Positions 1 through 11,090 of a stretch of DNA of 64,000 bases are shown piece by piece (the stretch's first letter is position 1; every line of letters begins with the position of its first letter). The stretch is from Plasmodiophora brassicae (Eukaryota; Endomyxa; Phytomyxea; Plasmodiophorida; Plasmodiophoridae): the NCBI GenBank assembly GCA_039704465.1, contig JASFAU010000008.1, forward strand, positions 1-64,000, read 5' to 3'. Made by a program: the position numbers and the translations under genes. The notes beneath the pieces are model-generated. The model had not been told where the DNA came from. It did no database searches and saw only the letters and a list, made by a program, of their open reading frames with translations.

Positions 1-213
1 TGGGCATCTGTGGCAGTTCACAGCCGACCGCGTCACCACCGTACCGGCTATATCTCTATTTTTATGGGCGCCACGGATATCCGTTCAACTTGTGAATTTT
101 CTTCAAGTTACATCTTCTTGTACTTTGAATACGAATTGTGAGACACAGGGGGCGACTGGGGCACCGACAATTAGCTTGCTGCCAGTGGCTCAAACTTTCC
201 TGTCGATCGAAAC
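1..213. other. Left flank, no gene recognised
   Basis: No reading frame here has recognisable content. It ends where the MULE terminal inverted repeat begins. Bases 205-213 resemble bases 4687-4695 on the far side of the element (6 of 9 identical, shared GAAAC end), which could be a decayed 9-bp target duplication. Confidence 0.4.
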
Positions 214-259
214 GCGTCTCATTATTTCCCGCACCGCGCCGTACCCTCGCCAAAAAAAT
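214..259 (+). repeat. MULE left terminal inverted repeat
   Basis: The reverse complement of this segment matches 4641-4686, sharing the core GAGGGTACGGCGCGG followed by TGCGGGAAATAATG. The two arms differ at two positions. Confidence 0.85.
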
Positions 260-403
260 GTACAGTAGTTTTTGGGGAGATAGAATACATTGATGCTCTT
301 TTGCGGTCGCGAAAAACTGTATCCAGATTCCAGCATCCTGCCGCGCGGCTGCCCGCATCGCAAACGGTCAAACCCCGCATCCGCTACGACATTTTGAAAC
401 GCG

Positions 404-3400
404 ATGCCCGCGACATGTGGCGTCTGCTCCAAGACGTTCTCGGCGCAGAAGAAGCTTACTCGACATCTTAAGACGCATGATGTCAAGGATCCCGTGGCCT
501 GCCAGCTATGTACGAGAATGCTGAAAGACGTCAACAGCTTACGGCGACATGTCGAACGGGCCCACCCACAGGACGACCGTTCTGCAAACGCAGATCTACC
601 TGAGATCAATACTGAATCCGCTGATGGGAAGACGTCATTTTCTTGCCCATTTTGTGAGAAGGCAGATATTTGCGACTTCCCGCGTTTGAAACACCATGTC
701 GTAACGGTATCTGCGTTCATTCAGCGTATCTGCGTTCATTCAACGTTACAATGTCATTGATTCAACGTCAGGACCATGGGCATCATTTACCACAACAAGA
801 CCTGCGGTTCGGCAGCTACGAAGACGCGAAGAAATGGGTTGAGTCGTTATGCAAGACGGACAAAGCCCAATATTGCCAGCTGAACGGCCGTCGCTTCCGC
901 AAGGATGGCTCGTTTTCGCAGGTCTGGGTCTGTCGGCGATCTGGAGAACTAGCGCATGTCACGCGATCCTACGAGTTGGGTGCCGACAACCAGAAGGCCC
1001 GGCCGTATCAGAAGCCTTCCTGCAAGCTAACTACAGCCTGCAGCTCACGTATTCTAATGGAAGGCCTAGCCGAGGGTGGCGTTCACGTTGAGTTCTATGA
1101 CAGTCATTCTGGTCACGACCCGAACGCAGACAGTGTCGGCTTTCTGAGACTACCTAAGTCAACCATTTTTACCATTCAGGTCCAGTTGGAGCAAGGTGTT
1201 CCTCCCAAGAACATTGTTGCGGCATGCAATGCTCCACTGCGGGACCGTAATCGACGGAACGAATTGAGCCAGGTGACTATAACGTCATTTGTGTTCCATT
1301 ACCTTTTAATGACGGCATGTTATAGGCTCCCTCGCGGGACATGTTCGTGACTCTACAAGACGTGTACAACGTTAAATCAAAGTTTAACGTTCTCGCCAAC
1401 CTTGGACACCGAGAAGCAATTGGCGTTGACATTCTCGTTCAGGAATTGATGAAGGAGGACCATAATCCTGTATTGTTGTACAAACGTGAGGTCTTGTTTC
1501 TTGGCTTCGTTGTTAGTCTAACTACCTAGTCACTTAGCGTCTGGCGTTGACGATAACACCGGTTATGGTTTTCGCCAGCAAGACTTCTTCTTGGGACTTC
1601 AAACCGAATTCATGAGCGACTCCTTTCAACAGTCTGTTCCAGTCATGCCATCATTGCAGAGGCTGGTGAATTTCTGACCGTCAGTCATACAGGTTTGGCA
1701 GCCGTTTGATCGGCATCGATTCGACGCATAATACCACCCATTTCGGCATGAAATTGATCACCGGTTTGGTGGTCGATCCTGATAACAACCTTGGAATACC
1801 GGTCGCATTTGCAATTGTGTCCAGAGAAAACAGTGTTTCGTTGCGGGCATTGCATGATGTGCTGAAGGTATGTTGTTTCACTCTATGGTTGATCAAGATT
1901 TAACTTTGTATCCAGAAGAAGCACCCACATGTTGACATAAGGTTCCATATTTCAGACGACGATAACACCGCCTGGAATGAAGCTCGTCGTGTCTGGCCCA
2001 ACTTGATGCACTTTCTATGCGTATGGCATGTTGACCGCAATTGGCGGCGACAGGTACACCAGTATTTCGCGCTTCACTGGCGAACCGTAACTCCACCGTC
2101 TATAGTTGCTCGCAAAATGTTCCCAGAAAGACAATTGCAAGAGGATGTATCAGCACCTCTCCGTCTTGCGAATTGACCGTGATAAGGAGCGATTCTACAA
2201 GATGATCAGTTGGTTCAGAAACTTTTGGTCCGGACGCGAACCGGAAGCGCTCAGATACCTCGAAGAACACTATTTCAACCGGCCAGAACAGTGGTCTCTG
2301 GCTTTTAGAAGTCGAGATCTACCTGATACTACTGGACATAACGAGGCTGTGCATAATGTGCTGAAATACGTGTACTTCGCCGGCCGAGTTGGCACCTCGG
2401 TGCCCAAGCTAATCGACATTCTTCTAGAGTATGAAAAGGATGTGTACGCCAAGGTGCTGAGGTGGGAATTGACGCTGATCTGCACGTTTCACAGAACAAA
2501 GCTGACGATATATACAGGTTAAAGCACTGCCTCGGAGCAGAAAGTGTAACATCGTCGTTCCGTAGAAGCGTCAAGAAGATGTTGCAGCTGGATCCGAAAT
2601 CGGTTGCAGAAGCAGTGGGCTCTGAGAAGCGAACGTTCGTTGTTCCTTCCAAAGATAAGCAGACTTCCTACGTTGTTCAGTGTCTGGAATCGTTCGATGC
2701 CGACACGAGACCTGTGTGCCCGGGCATCGATCACGATTTCCTAAGTTCCAGCCGTAATGCTAAGGGCGACGACGATGATCATGTTTGCCGCTGCTCCGTT
2801 TAGTTGTCGAGGTTCTTATTATTGTATAGGTGGCTGACAGCGTTCCCTGTAAGATTTGGGAGACCTGCTTCGCCTGTTGTCACTGTTTTTCATGCACGTG
2901 CCCGTACTACCTGCGAGGCTACACCTGTAAACACATTCTTTTGGGTTCGGAATGAGGTTGCGGTAACCCGCTGTGTGGTCTAATAACCGGGTTGCAACAG
3001 TCGCGTTATCTCTTGGATTCTGGTCACCCATGTGTCTTTCGGGGACATCGCATGCGCACTCAGCATCTTCGAACAATCAGCCATCGATAACGGCGGAGCA
3101 GGTGAATTTGGTTGTCTCGTTTCCAATATGCTCATTCTGATTGTATGTATACTATGTACAGGCGGATCAAACCTGCAGTGATCTGGGGTCAGAGTTCAGT
3201 GTACACCTGAAGCGCTGTCAAGACGCGTTTGCGGTTATCACAAGCAAGATGGAAGAGGTTGCAAATCTTCGCGATCCGTCTGTTATGCAGGCGCAAGCAA
3301 TGCGAGACTTGGCGATGCAACTGCATAGGGCGTGCATCAAGTTTGACATCGTTCTCGAATCGTATCCGGGTACGATGAAAATGTGTCTCCTTGGTATGAC

Positions 3401-4540
3401 TGCAGTCATCGAAATTGAGGCATGGATAGGCAGTACACCGAATTTCGGGGAGCGCATTGAATGCTATGGCACACAAGCACGCTTTCAGAAGCAACTGCGC
3501 TTCGAATCGTCCGCACCGAGTCGTAAGAGACGAAATCCGCCTCCGCTGGAAAAACCTACCGGCAAGGACTTCGACTTCATACAGAGGGAAATGTGTAAGT
3601 TCATATCGTTAAGCAAATGCCGCCTACCATATTGGCGAGTTGACATAATATGTAACAGGTCAAAGCGTTGTAACTGCGTCAATTGCATCGGAGGCGTCCT
3701 TTCCTAACTCCACTGAACAAACGCGTACGTATAGTGTATACATTCGCGCTCATGTTAACTGACTTGTCTTCAGATGGTTCGTCCATGCCAGATTATCAAG
3801 AGGTTGTGGACGACGATAATGACGAAACCCATATGGGCACCAGTTTTGTTCATGCAAGCGCGGATATGTTTACATCATGCTTCGGTAGGGTTGCACGCGG
3901 AATCTTCTGTACCTGCGGCTCGTTTAGCTAACGCGATTACCTAGTCGACGTCAGGACGGTAGCTCCTGCGAATCATCCAGTTGTGCGATTCATATCGACC
4001 CTGGCGCAATACCGCCCGCTATGGCTGTGCACTTTGCCGCGCTTTCCGGGCAGGCCACTATCGGATGATCCAAACGAGACGATGCCTGATACACCCAGGG
4101 TCGTGTCCGAGGGTCAGGTGTTGGTTCACCCGTTTCCATCTGTCGTAATCTCATCTGAAGACCTTCGTGTTGGTGACGCTGTATGCATTACGCTGTACGG
4201 AAGAGTCTGTGCTGCTGGAGTCGTATGCGGCCTACCTGGAGCGCGCTTTGATCGTGGGCCTTATCCTACTCCTGTAGCCATCACAGAGCTGGAGGTTCGT
4301 GTGACGTCGGTTGGCGAACGTTATCGGCATGAGCCGCTTCCTTTCAACGTCAGGAAGGAGAATATCGAGGTGTTGGGCGATTTGCAAGCATGTGATTGGA
4401 GATGGATCTTTCCTCGGGAGACCATTTCGCATTACATTCCTGAGTCGTCATTGCGACTATATATTCCGGTCGTAATCCACCTACGTCAAAGGCCATATTA
4501 CCGTGACGTCTATCGTCAGGTAAAATGTTCTGTCGAATAA
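404..4540 (+). CDS. MULE transposase (C2H2 fingers, FLYWCH/FAR1-like, MULE DDE, SWIM)
   Basis: Multi-exon transposase. The N-terminal exon carries three C2H2 fingers (CGVCSKTF..H..H, CQLCTRML..H..H, CPFCEKA..H). Splicing at 707-771 leads into a WRKY/FLYWCH/FAR1-like segment (FGSYEDAKKWVESLCK). The MULE catalytic region follows: LIGIDSTHNTTHFGMKLITG with the first catalytic Asp, then DDDNTAWNEA and the C-x-W-H motif LCVWHVDRNWRR. A SWIM finger (CTCPYYLRGYTCKH) is at about 2890-2930. Introns read by eye: 707-771, 1273-1325, 1486-1537, about 1636-1684, 1868-1915, 2054-2105, 2462-2517, 2783-2829, then several more to about 3770. The C-terminal exon (3983-4540) is of unknown function. Such enzymes bind the TIRs and cut and paste the element. 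Exact start and the last splice sites are uncertain. Confidence 0.75.
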
Positions 4541-4640
4541 AACTGCCGTGCAGTCGTCACAAATCGCAAGTCTCAAGGGTGCATTTTTGGAGAGGGTACG
4601 GCGCGGTACAAAAAGAACAGTCACGACTAACTTTCGGGTG

Positions 4641-4686
4641 ATTTTTTTGGAGAGGGTACGGCGCGGTGCGGGAAATAATGGGACGC
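4641..4686 (-). repeat. MULE right terminal inverted repeat
   Basis: Partner of 214-259. A second copy of the TIR core (TTTTTGGAGAGGGTACGGCG) lies just inside at about 4583-4608, so the right end carries a partial tandem duplication of its TIR. The left arm has no equally clear second copy. Confidence 0.85.
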
Positions 4687-4772
4687 TAAAGAAACGGTGG
4701 CAATGACGGCTGGGACGCAAAAATCATATCCTGTAATATGTCCTTGTTAAAGTTTTACGTCCAGTCAAACCT

Positions 4773-4794
4773 CTAGTACACTATAGTGTACTAG
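4773..4794. repeat. Perfect 22-bp palindrome
   Basis: A perfect inverted repeat with the core ACACTATAGTGT, 86 bp outside the right MULE terminus. It could form a small cruciform or bind a dimeric protein. Nothing else ties it to the transposon. Confidence 0.7.
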
Positions 4795-4973
4795 TCCACG
4801 GATCGCGGGGATATATCGTGAACTCGACGATGATCAGCGCCACTCCCACCAGTGTACGGCACGTCGGCCCCAGCGGCCCAGCCAGCCCCAAAAAACCGCC
4901 CCGGTTGCTCTACGGACTTTTGTTCCAGTGAAAAACAACGCGTTGTTTTTCGTCGTCGTCATCGTCTCTCGCC

Positions 4974-5219
4974 ATGTCGGATGCGAACGCCGCGTTCGCC
5001 GTGTTCAAGCAGCGCGACGCCGACGCCGCGGCGGCGAACAAGGCTCTCAAAGACGTCCGCGACGCCAACCCCGATGACCCGCGCCTGGCCGGCATGGAGC
5101 GCGACGCCGACCGCGCCGGTGCTGCCCGCGACGCTGCCCTGGCCGCCTATGTCGCGTCACGTCCCGCCGCCCCGCCCGCCGGTACTTCTTGCTTCGATTT
5201 ACGCGTGGCTATATTTTGA
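4974..5219 (+). CDS. Small charged alanine-rich protein, unknown
   Basis: An 81-residue frame beginning MSDANAAFAVFKQRDADAAA. It is GC-rich with strong codon bias like the true genes of the window, predicted helical, and ends in a Pro/Ala segment. Around residue 70 a GT (5180) could start an intron ending at TTCTAG (5239), extending the protein by about 70 residues of unlike composition; I cannot choose between the two forms. No family recognised. Confidence 0.4.
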   Translation: MSDANAAFAVFKQRDADAAAANKALKDVRDANPDDPRLAGMERDADRAGAARDAALAAYVASRPAAPPAGTSCFDLRVAIF

Positions 5220-6180
5220 TAACGCTGGTTGGACTTCTAGAGGACACGACGACCCTCGTAGGCGATTGGTTTCTCGTCGCTGCAAGAAAGACGGTTGCTC
5301 ATGTATATGCTTTATTTCGGCGTCCAGGGCCGGATTGGCAACAATTGGGGTCCACTGCTGATAGTTCTCAACGGCGTTATCGCCAACATGCACCCACCCT
5401 CAGCCGTAGATTTTCGCTGATAATGTTCGCGAACAGCATTTTGATATTATAGCGCGCAGCCATACCTGTCGGGGACGGTTGGGATCGCAGCGCTGTTCCT
5501 GTTCCTGTTTCGAGTCTGCAATCGCCGTCGTTAAGGGCTGGTGATATTCGACGACGAGCGAAACGCAAATAAATATATCCTGTTGTCCCGCGTCTGCCCC
5601 AATGTCACACTAGGGTGTTGAACGCGTTTGAGCCACCGTTAGCTGGAACAAAGGTACCGTTGGAAAGGAGATTAAAAATCAGAAACAGGACGCCTGTTCG
5701 TGGTGCCGTAAGTGCCACTGTTCGTCTGCAATTGCGAAGAACGTGTCGCAATCTGGGCAAGTTGCAATCGAAGCTGAACTCCGCGGGAGTGCTCGAAATG
5801 ACGCGCGTGGACTCGTTTTGCGCGCCCGGTGCACCATGGACGACGGCACCGCCAGCTGGCGTCTCGTTGTCAGGCAGACGCGCGCTCGGATGATCAGCCA
5901 TGAGTAGACAGCGCGTTCCACGACTGCCTCCTGTCCTGTTGGGGTCAGCACGTGATGCGCTGGCGGTAACAGCACATGATCCGGCGGCGCAGACGCTGTG
6001 CCGCATCTGATCCAGGCCTGCGTCCGCTGAACTGCCCCTAGTCATCAACGAGTTCCGCGCCCTGTTCATGGTTCGAACAACCACATCTCTGGGGTCAGGC
6101 TGTACCTTCACATCCGTCGATCCGATACTCGGTTCTCTCCAGCACCGCATGGCGCAGGTCGTCGACGCCCTGACATGACC
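5220..6180. other. No supported gene
   Basis: Frames are short and overlap on both strands with no recognisable motif. From about 5900 the composition becomes like the dispersed repeats that follow. Confidence 0.4.
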
Positions 6181-6830
6181 CGGCTGCCTGTAATGCATGC
6201 CTGCTGCCGCGCCGATTCGCCTCCGTCCAGCGGCACGGGCCAACGGAGCCAGTACGACCACAACAGGGCGTGCTGGACGCCAGCCGACGTCCCCGACACG
6301 TCTGCGTCATCGCAGTGCTTCTCCGGACAGGTACGAGTCATCGTCTGCTGCACAGTCGCCCTAGGCCTCTGACACGTTGGAACAGGACAGGTCTTCCGTC
6401 GCCTGCGGTCGAAGTGGGGCTGGGAAAACATCGTCCCAGCCTGATGTTCAGCTGATGCGGCACCCTGGTCGTCCGACGATCGCTGCAATCTGTTCTGCAC
6501 GCATCTGCCTGCACCATGCGTCGATGACATCGTGATGACGGCGTGCTGCTGACCAATCAAGGGCCGTTGCCGACATCACCGTGTGCATTACGAGCGGTGC
6601 CTGCCTGCCTGCTCTGCGGCGGCACGCTGCTACAAGCCATCGACGTCCCGCTGCCATCACTGCCGGCGTTTCTTTCAACCAGAGCCGTGCCATACAAGCA
6701 GGTGAGGTTGACACGGCGTCCCAACCGGCGCCGAACGGCCGCGTTCGCTGCAATTGGTGTCGGATGACCGACTGAGGACAATGACGTCGTCCCCGTCTGC
6801 GTGTGGTCAATGGCAGCTAAGACTCGAAGG
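6180..6830 (+). repeat. Dispersed repeat family R, copy 1
   Basis: Non-coding repeat. Its first part (6237-6440, with GGCGTGCTGGACGCCAG and GTCATCGTCTGCTGCACAGTC) is matched in reverse by 15950-16150. Its second part (6470-6830, with ATACAAGCAGG and CCCCGTCTGCGTG..ATGGCAGCTAAG) is matched directly at 27760-28170 and in reverse at 12840-13080 and 14520-14790. It lies downstream of the USP-A stop. Confidence 0.6.
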
Positions 6831-7031
6831 GCAGCGCATGCATGTCGGGCGACGCAGCACGCACGTAGGAGAGCTGATTGGGCCGACTTCCAGTAAACGC
6901 GGTTCAGTCCGTATGTGACCGCTCGAGCTCATGATCTCTGACTTCTACTTCAGTGTGCCGGATGGGGAGAAGGATGTGATACAGTTTTGTTTGTACTGCA
7001 TAGCGAGCGAGACAGTTCAATTCGGCTGTGT

Positions 7032-8571
7032 TTACTGCGTTCGCACAGCCATAACCGTGTAGAACAGCAGCCGGAAGACGCGCTGCCTCAGCAAGCACGC
7101 GACAGCCACGTCGGGATAAAGCTGGACGCGACTTGTGTCGCAGAACGCCCAGCCACCACGTGCCTGCTTGACCCAGGACACGTAATGGCCTTCGTCGTGT
7201 CCAGCGACGTGGGCATCACCCTGGTGGTCCACAAGGCCGACCAGCTCAAAGTAGGCGTCTGAGACTTGGACTACCGCCTCTGGCACCACGTCCTGTGCAA
7301 AGGAGAAATCAGATATTCCAAGGTATCCATCCATGTTCGTTGCCGGGCCCTGCACCTACCACCGTCGTCTTGCGGCGCGCCATCGTCACGAGCTGGCCAT
7401 CCGGACCGCGCTCCCTGACGATGCGGATAGGATCTTGCCTCACGATCATCGCCTGTCCATGCACGACCTGCCCTTTCATCTGGCGCAAGGTCGTGCAGCG
7501 GTGCTCGACATCCCGACCGGAATTGCACGGCCGTTCTGAGGAGCATCTCCTGGTCAGCGTCGTAGTGTGCTCGCTGACCAGCGCCTCGGCGAGGGTCGTC
7601 CGGCCCCGCGAACCACCCAGCATAACAACCGGGAGCTCGCAGGGCGGGCGCCTCGTGGCATGGCCGCACGTTGTGCACGTGTCGACGACGTGCTCAACGA
7701 ACCCCACGATCGCCCTCTCGATGGGCTGACCGTTGGACCCGGTGACCGAGTACGACGACATCTGGTGCAACAGCTCCAGCGCGAAGTCGTCCGCGTCATG
7801 CTGTTGACCGGCATCGAATGACCTCGTCGCCCGGTCAGCGTTGCTGATGACCTTGATGAGGTCAACGAGCGTAGCGGATGCCACTTGGGGATCTTCATGT
7901 CGGTTCATCACCTGGTTGTTGAGGTCAACCCAAGGGGCGTGCCCGGAGACACGTTCCCAGCCGGGCAACGCGCGCAAGATCTGCATCGGTGCAATGGCGT
8001 AACAAATCGAACGGCAGACGCCTGCCTCATCATTGTTCGAAATGCCCGCTGGCAGTAACGATCGAGCGTCACGCTGCTCCTAAAAACCCAGTTAGCATCG
8101 ACGGTGCCGATAACACAGTGTCCCGCACCTGTGCAGCACGTCGCGTGTTTTCGATCGGTTCGCGGTCGACGTGTGGCACGGGCCGGCGCGCACGCTTGCC
8201 AGGGCGGACGGTCAGTGAAGCAGACGGGACACCGACCGGTGCACGTGGCCTGCTGCGCTTGTTCGCAGGGCCCTTGCTCAATGTCATCGGCGCAGCCGTC
8301 GACGGTTTCTGCAACGTCTGCCGGTTAACGATTACACCCAGTCCACTGTACGCTGTAGCAAACTGACCATAGGGCGTGCCTTGGTCCTAGAACGGTTTGG
8401 ACGCCTGCCAGCTGCCCCGTTTCGTTTGCTCTGCGTCACACACCAATCGCTAGGATACGTGTCTGCCAACAATGCCCGAAGAAGGTAACCTCGCTCTCGC
8501 GCGATGTCGAACTGACACAGGTCGCTTGTGTCTCTCGACGACTCATCACTGTCGCTCTCCGAGCTCGACAT
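7032..8571 (-). CDS. Ubiquitin-specific protease-like (C19), copy A
   Basis: Deubiquitinase-like cysteine protease, paralogue of the plus-strand copy at 11091-12580. The Cys-box region lies near 8000-8060 and reads into a frame starting at 7986 (ILRALPGWERVSGHAPWVDL). HDADDFALELLHQM is equivalent to the QQDAxEFL box, followed by a zinc-ribbon pair (DTCTTC). The last exon has the His box (AGHDEGHYVSWV) and a closing W-F-C-D segment. The intron at 7293-7359 (GTAGGTGCA..CAG) matches that of copy B in position and sequence. The N-terminus begins with an acidic Ser/Asp stretch (SSESDSDESSRD) like copy B; the splicing between it and the protease core (about 8060-8510) is not resolved and may be damaged. 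Expected to act on ubiquitin or a ubiquitin-like protein. Confidence 0.6.
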
Positions 8572-8726
8572 AGAGCGAGCGTCTGCAGCGGCCTGTGGGG
8601 AGCGCAATGATCAGTACAGTCATTCGTGCCCAGCCATTCAATCGGCGACGAACGATTCGCCCGCGTTTGCCAGACGCGCGGCTCTGCAGAGTGGCGGTGC
8701 GGCGACTCGTCCGCACCCCTGACCAG

Positions 8727-8912
8727 GATATGCACAGAAGCCCGGCAGGCCCCCTTATGGTCGCGTCGCAGGTGATCCCGTTGGCCCGTGTCGGTGCTCG
8801 GCGGCGACTTCGACGCGGACGTCAGCACGGCAGGCAGGCACGACGGGTCATCGGGGACCCGCAGCCTGCTGAGGCGAACTTAGTCGCATATCGCGATGTA
8901 GTGGGCAGCAAA
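8727..8912 (+). repeat. Direct repeat shared with 15154-15330
   Basis: About 180 bp nearly identical to 15154-15330, including CGGCGGCGACTTCGACGCGG and GGACCCGCAGCCTGCTGAGG. It lies upstream of USP-A, outside any coding frame I can support. The CGGCGACGTCGGCG motif recurs through 9-16 kb. Confidence 0.7.
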
Positions 8913-9309
8913 CGATGACCCGTACCTGTCCTCGAGGTGCAGCGGCTTAGGGCGCGGACGCAAGCAGGCACGCGCCCTCGACAGGTCATCGGCGATCGGC
9001 GAGGTGCGATGGCGAACATCGTGACATATCGGGTAGCCGTGTACGACGGTGTAGCGGGCGGCGTTGACCACCGGTTTGGTCGTCGGATCGTCGGCGATTG
9101 GCAGGGGACGTGGGCGATCCGCTGCGTCGTCAGCGTCGTCAGTCGCGGCGCACCACGGAGTCGGCGACTGATTCACGCCGACACGGCACCCGTCAGCTGG
9201 AGGCGTGACCAACACGATGTCGTCGACAGGTGCCAGCAGTCGCATGCCGCCAACGCCGTTGGCGAAAGCAAAAGCGGCAACGTCGCTCGGCCACGGGATC
9301 GGCTAACCG

Positions 9310-9650
9310 CCCAACGACGCGACTCAAGGGTCAAGCACGGATCCAGGACTCGCCGGCGGCCGGTGATGGGAGGCAGGGCTTGAACAAATAGTCGTAGAGC
9401 TGGTCCAGGTCAGGGCGGTCAAGGGCAATATGGCCGCCGTGGCGCTCAACCCTCTACAGACAGAGGGCGCGTACACGTTCGACCAGTTGCGAATCAGGAA
9501 GGTCCTCGCGACGTACGTCAACCATGCGCTTAACCGCCCTGGCCTGGACCAGCTCTACGACTATCTGTTCAAGTGTTTTCTGCCATCACCAGCCGCCCTG
9601 CATCACCTGGCGAGTCCTGGATCCGATCCGTGCTCGACCCTTCAGTCGCG
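9310..9650. repeat. Inverted repeat (hairpin) at the 5' end of the unknown gene
   Basis: Bases about 9310-9420 are the reverse complement of about 9530-9650, with around 90% identity in the best part (GACCAGCTCTACGACTAT shared). The loop of about 110 bp contains the start codon of the unknown gene. The right arm has an extra stretch (CTGCATCACCT, 11 nt) that the left arm lacks and that shifts the reading frame. Confidence 0.75.
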
Positions 9651-11031
9651 TCGATGCAACACATCACGTTCGCTGAGTGGGTGGCATTCAATTGGATGTC
9701 GCCCGGCGCGGACACGCTGCCGCATGTCGCGCTCTGGCGTGACGACATGTCCGTCGCGCCGCTTAGTCACTTCCGAGAAGTCGACGTCAGGCGCGTTGTT
9801 GGTGAGGGTACAATGCAGGCGCCGAGCCCTGGGGCGTGACGTCATTCATGTGTCGTTGCGTCTACGCTGGGATGGCCGTGTCGTAAATCCTCACGTCGTC
9901 CTTGTTGATGCGCCTCCGGAGCGAGTCACCGACGCCTATCTCCGCATGCTCATGGCGTCCGGCGACAGCAGCCCGGCCCAGCGTCGTGCACTGCGCTAGC
10001 GTCCGGCGGGTCGATGGGTGCCTACCGCCGAGTTCAAGGACATCCTCCAGCAGGTCGTCATGCTGGTCCCGCCACTGTGTGATCCCGACCTGATCGTACC
10101 GTTGACGTCAGCTGGATCGCTGCAGATCAGCAAGGTCCCGCTGTCGTCGCGGTCGGTCACCCTGGCGCAGGCTCAAGGGTCGTGGGAGGAGCTGCCGCTG
10201 CCGTCCGCGTTCCACGGGAACAAGCATCGCCGGCATTGGCCCTGGGAAGCCATGGCCCTGATCATGGGCGTGATGCACTCGAGGAAGGACGGGAAAGGCA
10301 CCCCGGTCTTGGTCGATTGGGACGGGTTCCTGGGCGATCCACACAACGCGGTGCTGGTTCAGAGGCCCTGCGTCGACGACACGAGTGAACTGTCGAAGTC
10401 GCCCCGGCAGCTGTCGAAGCAGGTCAGCAAACTCGTCAAGAGCGTGTCTGGTCTGTGGCCGTCACCCGTGGACCTGTTCAAGTGGGGCCTGCAGCAGAGG
10501 ATCATCCTTATGATCTTCCATGCGCGCGGCCTCTGTCGACGAGTGTTAACGTACGTGGGTGAGAAGAGGAACGCTGACGAGCGGGACGGCGATGACCACG
10601 TCGTCGACATGTCGGCGGTCCTCAGGTCGCTGGACGCAGGCGCGGTTGAGTGGGACGATTTCGCCCACGAACTCATGCTGATCGGCGCTGTCGGCGGCAA
10701 GCTCAGCGAGGTCTGGTGCGCGACGAAGCACACCTACGACGTCTTGCTGGTGGCGATCGAACTCATCGTCCTGACGTCGAGGCGCCAGAACGATGCCGTC
10801 GTTGAGCGGATCGCGTCGCTAGTTGCCCGGCTTGTGCCGATGTACCTGGACGCTATCCGAAGGCGGCGAAGCGGCATCGACGTTGCCGGTGCCAATGGAT
10901 CTGAGGACGGCGGTGCAGGAGACGACGCCGGTGACGATAGCGGCCCCGTACGCAGGACAGCACCAGTCGGCGGGCAGCACTACTGCAGAACCGGTGGGCA
11001 ATCAGGTCCCGACGAACTGTACGTGTACTGA
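9430..11031 (+). pseudogene. Unknown protein gene, disrupted
   Basis: Coding-like DNA that I do not recognise. It starts MAAVALNPLQTEGAYTFDQL. After 11 extra bases near 9590 the frame moves (segment MQHITFAEWVAFNWMSPGAD), returns near 9820, meets an in-frame TAG at 9997-9999, then runs open from 10018 to 11031 (337 codons). The later part is a helical globular-looking protein (WPWEAMALIMGVMHS, VDLFKWGLQQRIILMIF) with an acidic Gly/Asp tail. Unrecognised introns could explain some breaks, but the hairpin copy supports the 11-nt insertion. It ends 60 bp before the start of USP-B in the same orientation, suggesting a two-gene unit. Confidence 0.5.
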
Positions 11032-11090
11032 TGATATTCGCCTTGATTTGTGCAATCCTGCTGATCCACTGTGGGCCTGAACAGAGTACG

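Larger units (their letters stand above)
214..4686 (+). mobile_element. Mutator-like element (MULE), apparently full length
   Basis: A 4.47-kb class II transposon. Its ends form an inverted repeat of about 46 bp (214-259 against 4641-4686) with only two mismatches. The inside is filled by one plus-strand gene with MULE transposase and SWIM zinc-finger signatures. MULEs usually make 8-11-bp target duplications; the 9 bases outside each end agree at 6 of 9 positions, so the insertion may be old or the ends slightly misplaced. All exons that could be followed are open and bounded by GT..AG, so the copy could still be functional. Confidence 0.8.
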
